Assembly (NCBI GenBank): GCA_003024175.1 | Contig: MDYQ01000439.1 | Location: forward strand, 1 to 64,000 | Direction: 5' to 3' | Length of the DNA: 64,000 nucleotides | Source: Planoprotostelium fungivorum | Taxonomy: Eukaryota > Evosea > Variosea > Cavosteliida > Cavosteliaceae | Shown here: in pieces, positions 1 through 10,516 of the stretch | How positions within the stretch are numbered: position 1 is the first letter of the stretch | Layout: the number at the start of each line of letters is the position of its first letter | The notes under the pieces: model-generated | What the model saw: only the letters and a program-made list of their open reading frames with translations | Told to the model about the DNA's origin: nothing | The model's database searches: none | Position numbers and translations under genes: made by a program

Positions 1-3000
1 CATACCCTTTTTACTTTAAGATTGAATTGAACTGTACATTAGTCAACATTGAGGATGGAACAACAATAGATAAAACATACTTGTTTCCTGCAGATCATGC
101 CATCAAAATATCATCTGTCAAACATATCAGTGATCTTAACAATACTCTACAATTGTGGATACAAAATTCTTTTGCTGCTGATGATTCTGTACCTGATACT
201 AAACACAGAGTACATGAATTCATCACTTTCAAGCTTAAGCTGGCTAAATCTCAGCAAGGTGGATGCAAAGGATATACAGTAGATGCAGGTCTTAAAAACA
301 AAAGGTGTCTGAAGAACCCTGACCTTAAAGACAACCTCTGCTTTTGGAGAAGTATTGCAATTGCTTTGTATGAGTCTTCTTATCAACAAATTGGTAAAAA
401 AGACAGCAAAATACAGAGAGAAAAGGCAATTGCTTTAAGAGATCAATATTTTGCACAATGTGGACAAAACATCACAGATCATGTACAAGTAGCTGATCTG
501 CCTGCTATCTGCCAAGCACTCAATCTAGATCTTACAGTTTACACACTAGATGACAGTCTAAACAGTCTGAAGTTATATGAATCAGGTATTGAAGGCTCAC
601 CAATCTGTCTGCATCTGGATCAGCCTAAGAACCATTATATGTTATTGAGAACACTTGTAGGATATGCAGAAACAATCATTTGTGATAAATGCAAGAAGGT
701 TTTCTCATACAGTAATAGCTCTAAATATCATAAGCATATGGCCAAACATCAGAAAGATCAAAACAGTAGCAAGGTGCTAGTATTTAAAGACAAACCTATT
801 CAGAGCTGCACCTCTCTATACAAGCAGGCTTTTGGCACAGAACTTGTCAGACCTTTATTTCTAGCTTATGATTTTGAGTGTATTTTGAAGAAGATGAAAA
901 ATAATGAAGTAAACCAAAAGACTACATACACTCATAACCATGAACCTATAGGAGTAGTGATGCTTGCAGGTGGGTGCTTAGCTGATCAAGCAAGGGACCT
1001 TGAATATGAATACTGTGGGCCAGATGCAGGCAAACACTTTGTAGAACATTTAAACACTATACATGATTCACTGACAGGCTTACTAAAGACACACTTCTGG
1101 AAACATCACAATAAGCAAATGGCTGTTATAGAAACTCAGAAATGCAGCTGCCAATACACTCTGCAACATAGACCATGGTGTAAAGAGACTACCTCAACAG
1201 ACCAACCATGCAGATGTGGTCACTGCAGACAACATAAGAAAGGTTGTAGATATATTGTCATCAAATGTTTGATCATGAAGGAATATCTGTCAATACCTAT
1301 GATAGGCTTTAATAGTGGAAAGTATGATCTGACCTTTATCATCACCCATATGCAGAAGTATGACATCTCACCCCCTATAACAAAAACAAACTCTTATATG
1401 AAGCTAGAATATGGAGCTTATGCTTTTCTTGATGCTCATAATTATGTGCCCCCTACTACAAACCTAGAGAAATTTGGTATCATGTGGGGTGTAAAAGACA
1501 TCCAAAAGGAGTTGTTTCCCTATGAATGGTTTGATAGCTTAGATAAGCTCTCAGAAACATCTTTGCCACCAATTGAGTGTTTTTATAACAAACTAAGGAA
1601 TACTCTACCTTTAGAGGCTGAATATGGACATGCTGTGAATATATGGAAAGAGAAGCAGTTTACAACATTTGGAGAGTATATGATGTATTATTGTAGATGT
1701 GATGTGGAATTGTTACTACAGGGCACCACAAACTATAGAACTCTACTGATGACAAAGAACAATATGGAGCTGCTGAATTATGTCAGTGTAGCACAGATCA
1801 GTTATCAGAATATACTAAAAAATTACCTAAAACATGATCTAAGAACAATACCTAATCAGAAAATGTACAACCTGATATCAGACAGCATATATGGAGGTAG
1901 ATGTGAAGTGTTCAAAAGACATGCTGAAGAATCAGATGGTGTGATTATGGGGCTAGATGAAAACAATCTTTATGGATGGGCTATGATGCAGAAGCTTCCA
2001 TATGGCAATATGAAACTCCATACAGATAGAACATACTGTACAAATCTACTGGATGTAGTGAAGAATGTCAGCAAGCAACAACAACAGCTTCCCTATAACC
2101 AAAGGTATATGTATGGTGTTATACACAAACTTGGTCAACTGCAAGATCCATACCAATTCACTGGATTTGTCAGATGCAGTTTGTACTACACACAGGAGCA
2201 GAGAGAGCTCACCAAGAACTTTCCACCTCTGGCAGAAAAAATACAACTAGATGAAACAGTACAAGTCTCAGGTTATATGGATTATCTCAAGACACAACTA
2301 AAAACCAAACACAACAAGACCACCCTGCAGACAGAGAAGTTGATGTACAATTTATTCCCAAAAGACAATTATTGCATCTATTCAGAGACCTTAAAATACC
2401 TACTGGAGAACAATCTATGCTGTATAAATGATATATATGAGGTAATTGAACAGCCAATAGACTATGTACTGAAGGATTATGTACAGGATATGACAGCTAA
2501 CAGGCAAAAGACAGAAGACGGAATCTACCAGGGTAAGCAGACATCAGATGACAACTTGGTCACTAAGAGCAGTTCTGAGAAAGAGTTCTTTAAACTTATG
2601 GTCAATAGTGGTTTTGGAAAGATGCTGCAGTCTGATGACAAATACAACAAATCACTTCTTATACACTCACCTGAGTCCTTCATGAAACAAACTATAGGCA
2701 GGACAATAACAGACTGGAGTATTATGAGACATGCAGATAAACAACACAAAGGGCTAATAGAAGTCAGACTACAGAAAGACATATTTAATATGAAGAGTGC
2801 AAAACATGTAGGATCAGCTATACTATCATGGAGTAAGGTGTTAATGTTAGACTTTGTATATAATTGTTTGTATCAGCATTATGACAAAACAGAAGTAGAT
2901 CTCCTGTATACAGACACAGATAGCATATACATGCAGGCCAAAGTATCCAGCTATGAAGAATTCAAACAGAGATTCCCAGATCATTTACAAAAGCTCCATT

Positions 3001-3905
3001 TTGCTGCAACAGGTGATATAACACCAGGTAAGATGAAACTAGAATGTGAGCTGAAAGAAGCTATCTTTGTGAAGCCTAAAACATACAGTTATGTGAAGAA
3101 GGATGGCAAAGAGGATGTTAGAAATAAAGGAGTGGTGTTAAGCCAGAACAAAGAGATATTGATATTTGATAGTTATAAGAGAGCAGTGTTCTCAGATGAC
3201 CTGATCATGGCAAAGAATACTCTGATTAGAAAAACAATACATAATGATACACTCTCCATGAATACAATGACAGTAGACAAAGCAGCTCTAGATGGATGGT
3301 ATGATAAGAGAATAATGATAGATAACATACACACTGTACCTTTTGGGTTGTACAGTAAACATTTTAGTGAGGAGGATGTGATGAAAAAGATAATGAAGAA
3401 TCTGGCAGCAAGAGTGAATATTGGACTAAGTCAGCTCAAGACATACCTTCTGTGCACTCAGGATCAGCTGAAAACCCACCTGGCTTCTCAATTTCATTCT
3501 GGCATGTCACTGATGAATTATGGTGTGCTGTGGAATCTGGATCACACTATCCCTGTATCATTTGCCAGAGATAACCTAAAGGCACTGTGTCATTATACAA
3601 ACATCCAGCCAATGCTGATCACAGAGAACAGTAGTAAATGTGCAGACCTTGGGCTTCCACAGGGAATGTGAATAAATAGATTCTTTTTTTTCTCACAAAC
3701 AAAAACTCAGGAGATACAAATCTTTATGCACAGAGGAGAAACTCAGTGTTCCTGGCTGGCTGAATAGAAAATCTTTTACAAGCTATAGGGCCCACATACA
3801 GCACATTGTCACCATCCAGGGTAATATCAAATGGCTCATACACAGGGGCTAATGGGGTGAATCTGAATGCTACTGGTGTACCAGCCAAAGGTAGAAAGAG
3901 AATAC
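1..3905. mobile_element. Polinton/adintovirus-like element, right part (left end outside window)
   Basis: This is a piece of a large virus-like DNA element. Its recognisable part is a protein-primed DNA polymerase B on the plus strand. At about 3695-3905 on the minus strand there is a second, short coding-like stretch with the same AT-rich composition, which reads like the end of another element gene of unknown identity. The left end lies before base 1, and no terminal repeat was seen inside the window. Composition and coding style change at about 3.9 kb, where a different viral relic begins, so I place the boundary there. The long open polymerase frame suggests a young copy. Neither an integrase nor a capsid gene is visible in the window, so assignment to Polintons rather than to another PolB-bearing element is inference. 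Confidence 0.7.
27..3671 (+). CDS. Protein-primed family B DNA polymerase of a virus-like element
   Basis: The 1214-residue frame encodes a replicative DNA polymerase of the kind carried by Polintons and adintoviruses. The N-terminal part (about residues 95-160) has a stretch like the OTU-type cysteine protease domain often fused to these polymerases (DNLCFWRSIA). A C2H2-type zinc finger follows at about residues 218-240 (CDKCKKVF...HKHMAKH). The exonuclease region starts near YDFECIL, and the polymerase palm motif YTDTDSIY lies near residue 970. Length fits the family. It has no introns, unlike the host genes, and is clearly richer in A+T than the host genes after 16 kb. The first ATG in frame is taken as the start; a start before the window cannot be excluded. 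It is best treated as a recently inserted, whole-looking fossil gene. Confidence 0.85.
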   Translation: MNCTLVNIEDGTTIDKTYLFPADHAIKISSVKHISDLNNTLQLWIQNSFAADDSVPDTKHRVHEFITFKLKLAKSQQGGCKGYTVDAGLKNKRCLKNPDLKDNLCFWRSIAIALYESSYQQIGKKDSKIQREKAIALRDQYFAQCGQNITDHVQVADLPAICQALNLDLTVYTLDDSLNSLKLYESGIEGSPICLHLDQPKNHYMLLRTLVGYAETIICDKCKKVFSYSNSSKYHKHMAKHQKDQNSSKVLVFKDKPIQSCTSLYKQAFGTELVRPLFLAYDFECILKKMKNNEVNQKTTYTHNHEPIGVVMLAGGCLADQARDLEYEYCGPDAGKHFVEHLNTIHDSLTGLLKTHFWKHHNKQMAVIETQKCSCQYTLQHRPWCKETTSTDQPCRCGHCRQHKKGCRYIVIKCLIMKEYLSIPMIGFNSGKYDLTFIITHMQKYDISPPITKTNSYMKLEYGAYAFLDAHNYVPPTTNLEKFGIMWGVKDIQKELFPYEWFDSLDKLSETSLPPIECFYNKLRNTLPLEAEYGHAVNIWKEKQFTTFGEYMMYYCRCDVELLLQGTTNYRTLLMTKNNMELLNYVSVAQISYQNILKNYLKHDLRTIPNQKMYNLISDSIYGGRCEVFKRHAEESDGVIMGLDENNLYGWAMMQKLPYGNMKLHTDRTYCTNLLDVVKNVSKQQQQLPYNQRYMYGVIHKLGQLQDPYQFTGFVRCSLYYTQEQRELTKNFPPLAEKIQLDETVQVSGYMDYLKTQLKTKHNKTTLQTEKLMYNLFPKDNYCIYSETLKYLLENNLCCINDIYEVIEQPIDYVLKDYVQDMTANRQKTEDGIYQGKQTSDDNLVTKSSSEKEFFKLMVNSGFGKMLQSDDKYNKSLLIHSPESFMKQTIGRTITDWSIMRHADKQHKGLIEVRLQKDIFNMKSAKHVGSAILSWSKVLMLDFVYNCLYQHYDKTEVDLLYTDTDSIYMQAKVSSYEEFKQRFPDHLQKLHFAATGDITPGKMKLECELKEAIFVKPKTYSYVKKDGKEDVRNKGVVLSQNKEILIFDSYKRAVFSDDLIMAKNTLIRKTIHNDTLSMNTMTVDKAALDGWYDKRIMIDNIHTVPFGLYSKHFSEEDVMKKIMKNLAARVNIGLSQLKTYLLCTQDQLKTHLASQFHSGMSLMNYGVLWNLDHTIPVSFARDNLKALCHYTNIQPMLITENSSKCADLGLPQGM

Positions 3906-3908
3906 CCC

Positions 3909-6323
3909 CTAGATGACCTTTAGGACTTGGGTTTTTGTTGAAATCAATTCCACAGCCATCACCCGCAACTGATGAATATCAGCTGTGTTATCACAGATGG
4001 AACGCTCACCATATCCATGTACACAGTCAACGGCCAGTATTCTGCTGACAGCTTGAATGAGTTGAGAACCCTCCTTGCTATAGTCTTGAAAGCGGGCATT
4101 GCGTTGGTCCACTGGAGCAACCATTGGTCTCTTCTCAGGAGGTATAGAGAGTTGACTAAGATTGAATACAATTTCTCTTCGTATGTCTAAAGCCGTATTG
4201 AAGAGCGGATCTTTAGATACGACCATAGTATCGATGTTGTCAAAAAGATATGGCTGGCCGGTTGCGTCCACTAACGCTTTCCTCAAGTTGACCGAGTCTG
4301 ACGTAATGCGCACGCTTGTGAGACGATTTCCTGCTGTTGTCTTCCTCTCCTCCTCAATACATCCTCCAAGAGCAGCCCACGTCTGTTTCCAGAATTCATT
4401 CTCAGCCACCATTTTTGATTCCTTGGTAAGACCGTACCAGTCTACGTAGCTCTTGTAGATGTCTGTCTTTGGCACGTAAATACCAAATCTGTTACGAGGA
4501 TAGACCTCATGGTTGGGGTCGTTTTGAGCCCAGTAGTTGTCATTGCCGATACGTTCAGCCTTGATGCTGTCTAGCCAGAATTCCTGTACTGAAGGGAGCT
4601 TATCTCGAAGCCACTGCTTCTCAGTAGATGTCTTGTACACATCTCGGGGATCAAATCCGCTGAGAGATATCCTTGATAGGCACACAGCGAGGTCGGTCGG
4701 TTCGATGGTGAGAATTTCCTTGAACCACGCAACTGCTGACGGGTCTCCCTGACGTCCACAGAGGATATTGGATGTACCAAGGATAACAGCACGTCGTTGT
4801 TTGGGAGTTATAAGATTACGCTGTGGGATATTGGTGGCGATGATCCAGCGAAGATAGTTGTCGACAATTTTGGTCTCTCGGTACATTGGGCGGACCTTGA
4901 GCGTCTCTGACGTGATACGTTCCTTCAAAGCTATGATGGTTTTGTCGTCGGTGATATTCCCCTCATCCAGAAGGCGAGTAGCTTACAGTCCAAGATGGCA
5001 CTGAACTGGCTGTTGAAACGTGCGGCGTCAATCGTGACGTAGTTCTGACCAAAGAGCTGACCAAAAATGTCGACAATAATAGATTTCCCTGATCCTTCCT
5101 TCCCGTATAAAATAATGGCAACGTCCGGGCGTAACTCAGGCTGTAGATATGTTAAATATTGGAATTTAATAGATATCAGCTTACGTGTTGAAAAAAATAG
5201 GCCAAGAGGCGAATTGTGTAATGGTAGAGGTCCTCGTTACCATGACACCAGATCTGACGGACGTGTTCAAAGAAGATAGAGCATCGATAATAAGCTGCAG
5301 TGTGCGGGTATTTGTCTACATCCTCGCCATCTTCTGTTCTCTCACGCTCTGCCCAGTCGCGTTGTAGATAGCGTCCAGGATTGTAGATATTGAATAGATT
5401 GGACATGTGAAATGTGTTGTGTCTAGTGATAGGGTTGTACTCAACGTTCTCAAATTCGTTACGATCCTCGTGAGCCCACCACAGATTGAAAAAGTCGTAC
5501 TCCTTTTTGCTATCAGGAGTTGATTTGAAGACAGCTGGTGCGAGCATATCCTTCAGATTGGTCTTCTTCTTTAGATCAAAGTGCACATCCTCGACGTGTA
5601 CAATCTGCTTGTTGCGGATACGATCGTAACGGTAGACCGTCTTCCAGAGAATACATCCTGGTCCCTTGAGGTAAGCACCGAACCAATTCATGTACATCCT
5701 TATAACATCTCCCATCGCTTGGGTGTCGCCTAAACTATAAAATAATTAGAGATTATATTTAAATTCCTCTACTCACTTTGAATATTGTACGATAAGCTTT
5801 GCCATCTCTATAGAAAATTCCTCTGGAGTGTTGTTGTATCTATCCTTCATTGCCCTGATAACATCCTTTGAAACAGCAGACTCTGGAGTCAACCCCTTCC
5901 AGTCGTCATTATCTTGTCTTCACCGCGAATGAGGGCGGGATCGATCCAGGGGCGTATGTTGTGGAAATTATTGTCTGACGCGACCTTCTTGAGATCCACC
6001 TTAGCAGTTCGAGCCTCAGGTCTTCTTTTTCTGGTGGTAGTGGGCTCGCTGAAATCGAGACGAAAACCAGGTGTGGAATTGATAAACTGAGTGTGATTTG
6101 AGAATGGAAGATTTATGGTCATGCTCACCTCTCTGTTTTTAGGGTCGTTAAAAAGTGTCCACAAAGTCCGCTGTTCTTCTGTCCATTCGGTCATGGAACT
6201 GCCCGCAGGTGTGGTGGAAATGACAGGGTTCGAGACGCCAGATGAGACGTCGTCCATTGGTTCTCTATCGAGGTTGAGGTCGCTGATATCTAAGTCTTCG
6301 GTTGCACGTGTGGTGGGGTCCAT
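3909..6323 (-). mobile_element. D5-like primase-helicase relic of a large DNA virus or virus-like element
   Basis: Three minus-strand coding blocks (about 5889-6323, 5176-5715 and 3909-5140) read in order as one protein of the D5/DUF5906 class, the superfamily-3 helicases of large DNA viruses, virophages and some Polinton-like viruses. The Walker A loop GKEGSGKS is visible at about 5.08-5.11 kb. The C-terminal block carries the family-typical ILGTSN and NDPNHEVYPRNRFGIYV stretches. Short gaps between blocks look like host-style introns, which would mean the sequence was adapted to or captured by the host genome; the copy also looks partly decayed. Base composition is less AT-rich than the adjoining polymerase element, so the two probably arrived separately. 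The family is fairly sure; whether it is still expressed is unknown. Confidence 0.65.
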
Positions 6324-7158
6324 TTTGATGATTGTTTGTTTGTTGGATCACATCACTCGCAAAAGCGCGCGATTCGCGGACTGCGAATTCCGAAACGAAA
6401 ATTTTCGTGAAACAGCCCAGCCAGCCCTGACGCCCTGGCAGCAAGGTGAAATGAATCCCTCTCTGATATCTTCTGTTGTTCTCACACGCCAACGGGAAGT
6501 AAGGTTGATCACCTTGTGTTTTGGTTGTGAAAGGAACCGTGATCCCTCTTGCTTTTGTTATCACGTGATCACTGGTTTCATGAGGACTGATGGGAAATGG
6601 CAGGAGATGTCCGCTAAGCAGAAACAATGGAGGACGCTGGGAATAAGAGGAGCGCGTGGCGAGATGCCCTTATCATGATCTCAGGAAGGTGCTTGTGGAA
6701 GAGGGATTTTCTACCAATTAGTGAGAGGATTTTGGCTGTTAGCCAAACATTCATTTTCAACCTCACATCACACAAGTCAACACCTCACCACCAACATGTC
6801 TGAAAGAGTGGACCAAGATGTCAATAGTGGAAACGCCACCTCCTATTCCTTTGTACAACAAGAACATCCCACTTGTATCAACGATGTCTATATTAGCCCA
6901 AACTATGCAGGACAACCAGAGAATGCCATTGTTGTGCATGAAGGGCAACCTCTGACTATGTGCCTGCTGGGAATTTCTTTGCTAAGCGAGGTTAAACAAT
7001 TCTTCCCAACAGCTGGAAGCAATAAAAGGATAAGATAACACAGATGGACTTCGTGATTGTGTTCAATTTCTTTTGTAACTTGTTCAGATTCGCATTCGCA
7101 GGTGCGAGTTTTCGTCTCTCTGAACGAAACGCGCGAAGAAAACAAACAGACGACCGAA
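6324..7158. other. Repeat-bearing spacer with one possible small ORF
   Basis: No gene is confidently recognised here. The stretch contains one copy of a dispersed repeat (6385-6446). A frame at 6796-7038 on the plus strand starts at ATG with MSERVDQDVNSGNATSYSF and encodes about 80 residues; it may be a short gene or an exon, but nothing in it matches a family I know. Confidence 0.3.
6385..6446. repeat. Dispersed repeat, copy 1
   Basis: About 62 bp that recur at 10455-10516. The last 33 bp, from the GAAACAGCCCAG part to CCCTGGCAG, are identical in the two copies. The first half differs at several bases. It lies just beyond the D5-like relic and may be the end of a short transposable element, but no inverted ends were seen around it. 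Confidence 0.75.
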
Positions 7159-7694
7159 GATGACCACACGCGCAGGAACCAACTTCGCCAGCGGGTTCGT
7201 CTTTTTTATGAGACTTTACACATCAACTAAATATAACCAGAGCTGGTGGAAAAGAGCCCAACAAGAAACCAGTCATCGACTCGAGCAGGTGATTCCCACC
7301 TCTCGATCATACCGTTTTAACCTTCTATAGTGATGATGAGGACCCCAAGTTCATTACCAAAGATCGAATCCGTGACATCATTCAAAATTCTGGTTGGTCC
7401 TCCAGAAGGAAAGACTTGGCTCACGATTGGATGTCCGCAGCGAGCGAAAGAGAGGTAGGATTCGAAGTAGAGTGATCCCACATTTACACTCTTAGATAAT
7501 CGAACTCGGACAGACGACTGATGCCGCCATCCTCGCTCACCTCAACACGATCGTGGTAAGTCTGAAAATTTCAACTCAATTGTTTAATGATACAGTAGGT
7601 CAGTAGGAGGAGACAGGCGAGAAGGGACGATCCACGGCTGTTGGTCCTAGCGGCAGCGCAAGAGAAATGGCCTGGCATTTTAATAAACTCTTAG
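7159..7694 (+). CDS. Hypothetical small basic protein, four short exons
   Basis: Starting at ATG 7159 (MTTRAGTNFAS), four exons can be joined through GT-AG introns of about 41-46 nt with matching phase. They give a protein of roughly 120 residues ending at a TAG near 7694. A serine/acidic patch (DSSSDDED) is followed by a basic, helical C-terminus (VSRRRQARRDD). The first intron has a weak donor (GTTCGT), so that junction is the least certain. The intron style matches the host genes rather than the viral pieces upstream. I do not recognise a domain. Composition suggests a nuclear protein, but that is only inference. It could also be a remnant of a longer gene broken up by the repeats that follow. 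Confidence 0.4.
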
Positions 7695-8333
7695 AAACTG
7701 TCCTTTAGTGTATCAATTGGCTTAAATTGTTGATTTTGAACTTGTCTATAACATGAGATGAAAATATTTCAAACTCGTTACAGGAAAGTGAACAGAATAC
7801 CTACAGGTGTGCCAATAGCTGTCTATATTTATACAGTTCATGTGCTGTAATTTCCACAAAATTGAACAGTGCTTTATTTGTACATTAGGATATTGTCTGT
7901 CCTGTCCAGTGCACAAAGCATGTTGTTAGCAGATGATAACAGAAACATCACACTTAAGGCCCACCCACATGCCCCTGTTAGCCATGCCACTATGTGGCAA
8001 GGCTACTATCATTTAGGATGCAGCAATTTCCACCCAATCTATATAAAGCATGCTCTGAGCACACAAAAGCTTACAAATGTTTTGCAAAGAATTTACAAAC
8101 TGATCACAGGAAGCAAGCATTCAGTGTGTGGTGAGTTGTAGATAAATCCGCTATAATACCCTCTTTTTATATGATGCGAGGAGAGTTGTAGAGAAATGGA
8201 GTAATATTCACTTTTACTATGATGACCTGCAACCCAATGGGAATTCCAACACAGGTCAAGGACAACCCAGACCATATCATCTGTTGGTTGCTATCAAATG
8301 GTGCTCATCCTGAGACAAAGGTGTTTATCTCCT
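7695..8333. other. Repeat-rich spacer
   Basis: No complete gene is seen. A frame at 7869-8141 on the plus strand (about 90 residues) is open, and its last third lies in a segment duplicated at 15158-15305. The two translated versions keep TNVLQRI and other residues, so the segment may derive from an exon. Confidence 0.3.
8027..8182. repeat. Duplicated segment X, copy 1
   Basis: This stretch is clearly similar to 15158-15305 (same strand). The shared run goes from TTTCCACCC through ACTTACAAATGTTTTGCA-like sequence to GGTGAGTTGTAGA and AATCCGCTATAAT. The shared GGTGAG could be a splice donor at the end of a lost exon. Confidence 0.75.
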
Positions 8334-8566
8334 AACGCCAACCTGACAAAAAAGAGAGAATACTGAGCAAATGAGAGACGTGTATTTTCTGTTTATTTCC
8401 CAACTACGTTGAAGTGATGAGACGACGTTCTCACAACCAATAACACTTATAGTCAGACACCTTTGGTAGGATAATGGTCATCATATCAAAGCAGAGAACG
8501 GAGAAATTTGATAAAATATTTTGCAAATGAGAGACGGTGATCTCTCTTTTTTGTCAGGTTGGCGTT
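8334..8566. mobile_element. MITE-like non-autonomous DNA transposon, 233 bp
   Basis: The two ends are perfect 26-bp inverted repeats: 8334-8359 begins AACGCCAACCTGACAAAAAA, and 8541-8566 is its exact reverse complement ending GTTGGCGTT. The inside is AT-rich and non-coding, with a direct repeat of GCAAATGAGAGACG near each end. No target-site duplication is obvious in the flanks. The size, perfect ends and lack of coding capacity fit a MITE. The superfamily cannot be named from one copy. Confidence 0.8.
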
Positions 8567-9236
8567 GTCATGTCTTATTACATCTTATATCATCACCTCA
8601 ACATCTCATTCTATCACCACACATATCCTATCATCATTTATATCATCATATGTTCATATCACATCATCTCGTCATTCATATCCAAATAACAAGGAGAAAG
8701 AATGACCACAGACATATTGGTAACCACGAGTCACCAATCCACACAGCAAGCTTCTTTGGACCATCGACTTGATCTGTCTCTTGATTGAAGAGCAGAAGGT
8801 CAACCTGTGGGAGAGGAACACAGAAGGAATGACTTCCTTCATGCTGCCGTATACAACCACCACCTCCCCTCTGCAGGGTGCAAACGTTCATGACAACAAG
8901 GTGAGGCTACAATTGATTTCTTTCTCACAGTCACAGCTGTTTGGAAGTACGCTGTTGATCATTTTGGCCCAGAGGGATACCAAGAGATGACTGATATGCT
9001 CCTCCATCACAGTGCTCTCTCTACTGCTCAACACCTTCATAGATTATCACACATTCTCCTGAGACCCCACTCCTGGAGCTGATAATAACTGGGTCAATAC
9101 TCTTACAGAATTGATATCATAAATTATGATTGATCAAATTTTTCTATTTACATACACCATATCCCTCTGCCACCAGCCTTAGGCCTCTACAATGTGTTTA
9201 TAAACATATGACACTTACCAAAAGGCATCAGAGTAT
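8567..9236. other. Spacer with ATC-rich tract and a possible exon fragment
   Basis: Positions 8575-8690 are an ATC/CAT-rich low-complexity tract. At about 8930-9082 on the plus strand, a frame containing WKYAVDHFGPEGYQEMTD reads well after a possible intron (GTGAGG...TTTCTCACAG, ending near 8928). It ends in a stop, and no family was recognised. No full gene can be built. Confidence 0.3.
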
Positions 9237-9410
9237 GTGAGTAGGAACCCTGCAGATTTCAAGGATTACCTTGATGAGATATCAGCTGAAACAAAGTATC
9301 TCAGCACTATAAGCAGATTAGTGAAGAAAGAGAGTGGTCCAGATACAAGGAACAGAATCAGGAGGAGAATTCTGCAGGCTGCAGAGAACTCAGGGGATGT
9401 CACAGATTGC
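9237..9410 (+). pseudogene. Duplicated kinase-tail segment, copy 1
   Basis: The translated stretch FKDYLDEISA...RIRRRILQAAEN at 9255-9406 matches the one at 14580-14706, which follows the kinase fragment. The copies differ at many bases but keep most residues, as expected if the segment was once under protein-level selection. Here it stands alone, with no kinase domain next to it. An insertion lengthens the middle compared with copy 2. It is probably the last exon of a duplicated gene. Confidence 0.55.
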
Positions 9411-9454
9411 TTTTACAATTATTACTGTTTATTTACTATTAATTTACTCTTCCA

Positions 9455-9525
9455 AATTACTATATTTACTATTGTATTACCTGATTACTACATTTTACTA
9501 TGACCCAATGGTGGAGCTCTGCATA
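9455..9525. repeat. Duplicated AT-rich segment Y, copy 1
   Basis: This tract (ATTACTATATTTACTAT..., ending near AATGGTGGA) recurs at 15042-15100. In both places it lies shortly downstream of the kinase-tail segment, so the two were duplicated together. Confidence 0.7.
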
Positions 9526-9855
9526 CAATGATATAGTCTCTCAGCTTCCCAAAGCATTGTAGACTGCTTAAAGCTCAGGATACAGAATACAAAGATTAGA
9601 GGCAAGAAGTGTGAACTGAACGAAGAATCTGATAACCTAAAGGGATTATTTGAGAATGAGCTAGCATCATACAATAACAAAAAGCAGTGCATGAAGATGA
9701 ACAACAAGAGATATTATTAGGATTGGCGCACCTATTAACAATAGTACTGTTGAGAGAGTATAGAAGAGTTCTAGACCTGGTTGCTGTTTGTGTTGCAGAA
9801 CGGCTAAGGACACTGATTTATTCGATAGAGAGCTATTCTACAATGCGCTGATCCC

Positions 9856-10161
9856 TTGATATTCCAAATGTCATTATTCTCTGTATGTCTGCGGTCAAAT
9901 CCTGACAGATATGAAGAAAGGCTACAGGATTTGATAGAAGAGAAAGAGGAAGAGCACAAGGCAGAAATGAAAAGGGTACAAATAGAATGCAAAAACAAGA
10001 CAATGTCTTTGGAGGTTCAGCTGGAAGAGACGCAAAACGAATTGGAAAATAAGATTAAGTTTATCAGAAAACAAATGATTGTAATCCAAGCGTTCAATGA
10101 GAGATTTGGTCAATTGGGCCAAACTGAGAAGCACCACACGTCAGAAAAGGCAGGACGCTAA
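9856..10161 (+). CDS. Coiled-coil protein fragment
   Basis: This 101-residue frame is rich in Glu, Lys and Gln with heptad spacing (EERLQDLIEEKEEEHKAEMK). It is typical of a coiled coil and reads through to a stop at 10161. The initial residues before the charged part look non-coding, so the real exon probably starts nearer 9890, after an intron. No catalytic domain is attached. Such coils occur in the tails of many animal proteins and in Crinkler-related genes, so the family cannot be named. It lies among the duplicated segments and may be an exon of a disrupted gene. Confidence 0.4.
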   Translation: MIFQMSLFSVCLRSNPDRYEERLQDLIEEKEEEHKAEMKRVQIECKNKTMSLEVQLEETQNELENKIKFIRKQMIVIQAFNERFGQLGQTEKHHTSEKAGR

Positions 10162-10454
10162 ATCAAATCTGAACATGTAGCTCTCTATCTGTGTGGAATG
10201 GATGACTTTGTGATTTCACCTCTATTTTTTTTGCAGTCATTTGGAGCCCTGTGAGGTCCTGGAGACGCTGCAACAAAAAATATGGAGAATAAAGATTGGG
10301 ACTCTCCATGAGAGAGGAACTAAAGTAAGTTGATGTTAGCTGTGATGCGTTTGAAAGGAAGACTATAACAATTCAGCAAATGACAGAGCAAAGACCTGAC
10401 TTGTTGAACATGGATGGCAATGACGTAACAAGAGCTGTGATGTATTGGATTCCT

Positions 10455-10516
10455 GAATTCCGGAAACAAAAAGTTCGAGAAACAGCCCAGCCAGCCCTGA
10501 CGCCCTGGCAGAAGGG
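10455..10516. repeat. Dispersed repeat, copy 2
   Basis: Same orientation and length as 6385-6446, with 33 identical bases at its right side. It is flanked by different sequence, so it is a dispersed rather than tandem repeat. Confidence 0.75.

Noticed and set aside
1-6323. One complete viral genome spanning the polymerase and helicase
   Set aside because: Composition, coding style and intron-like gaps differ between the two parts, and no terminal repeats or capsid genes are visible, so they are treated as separate elements.
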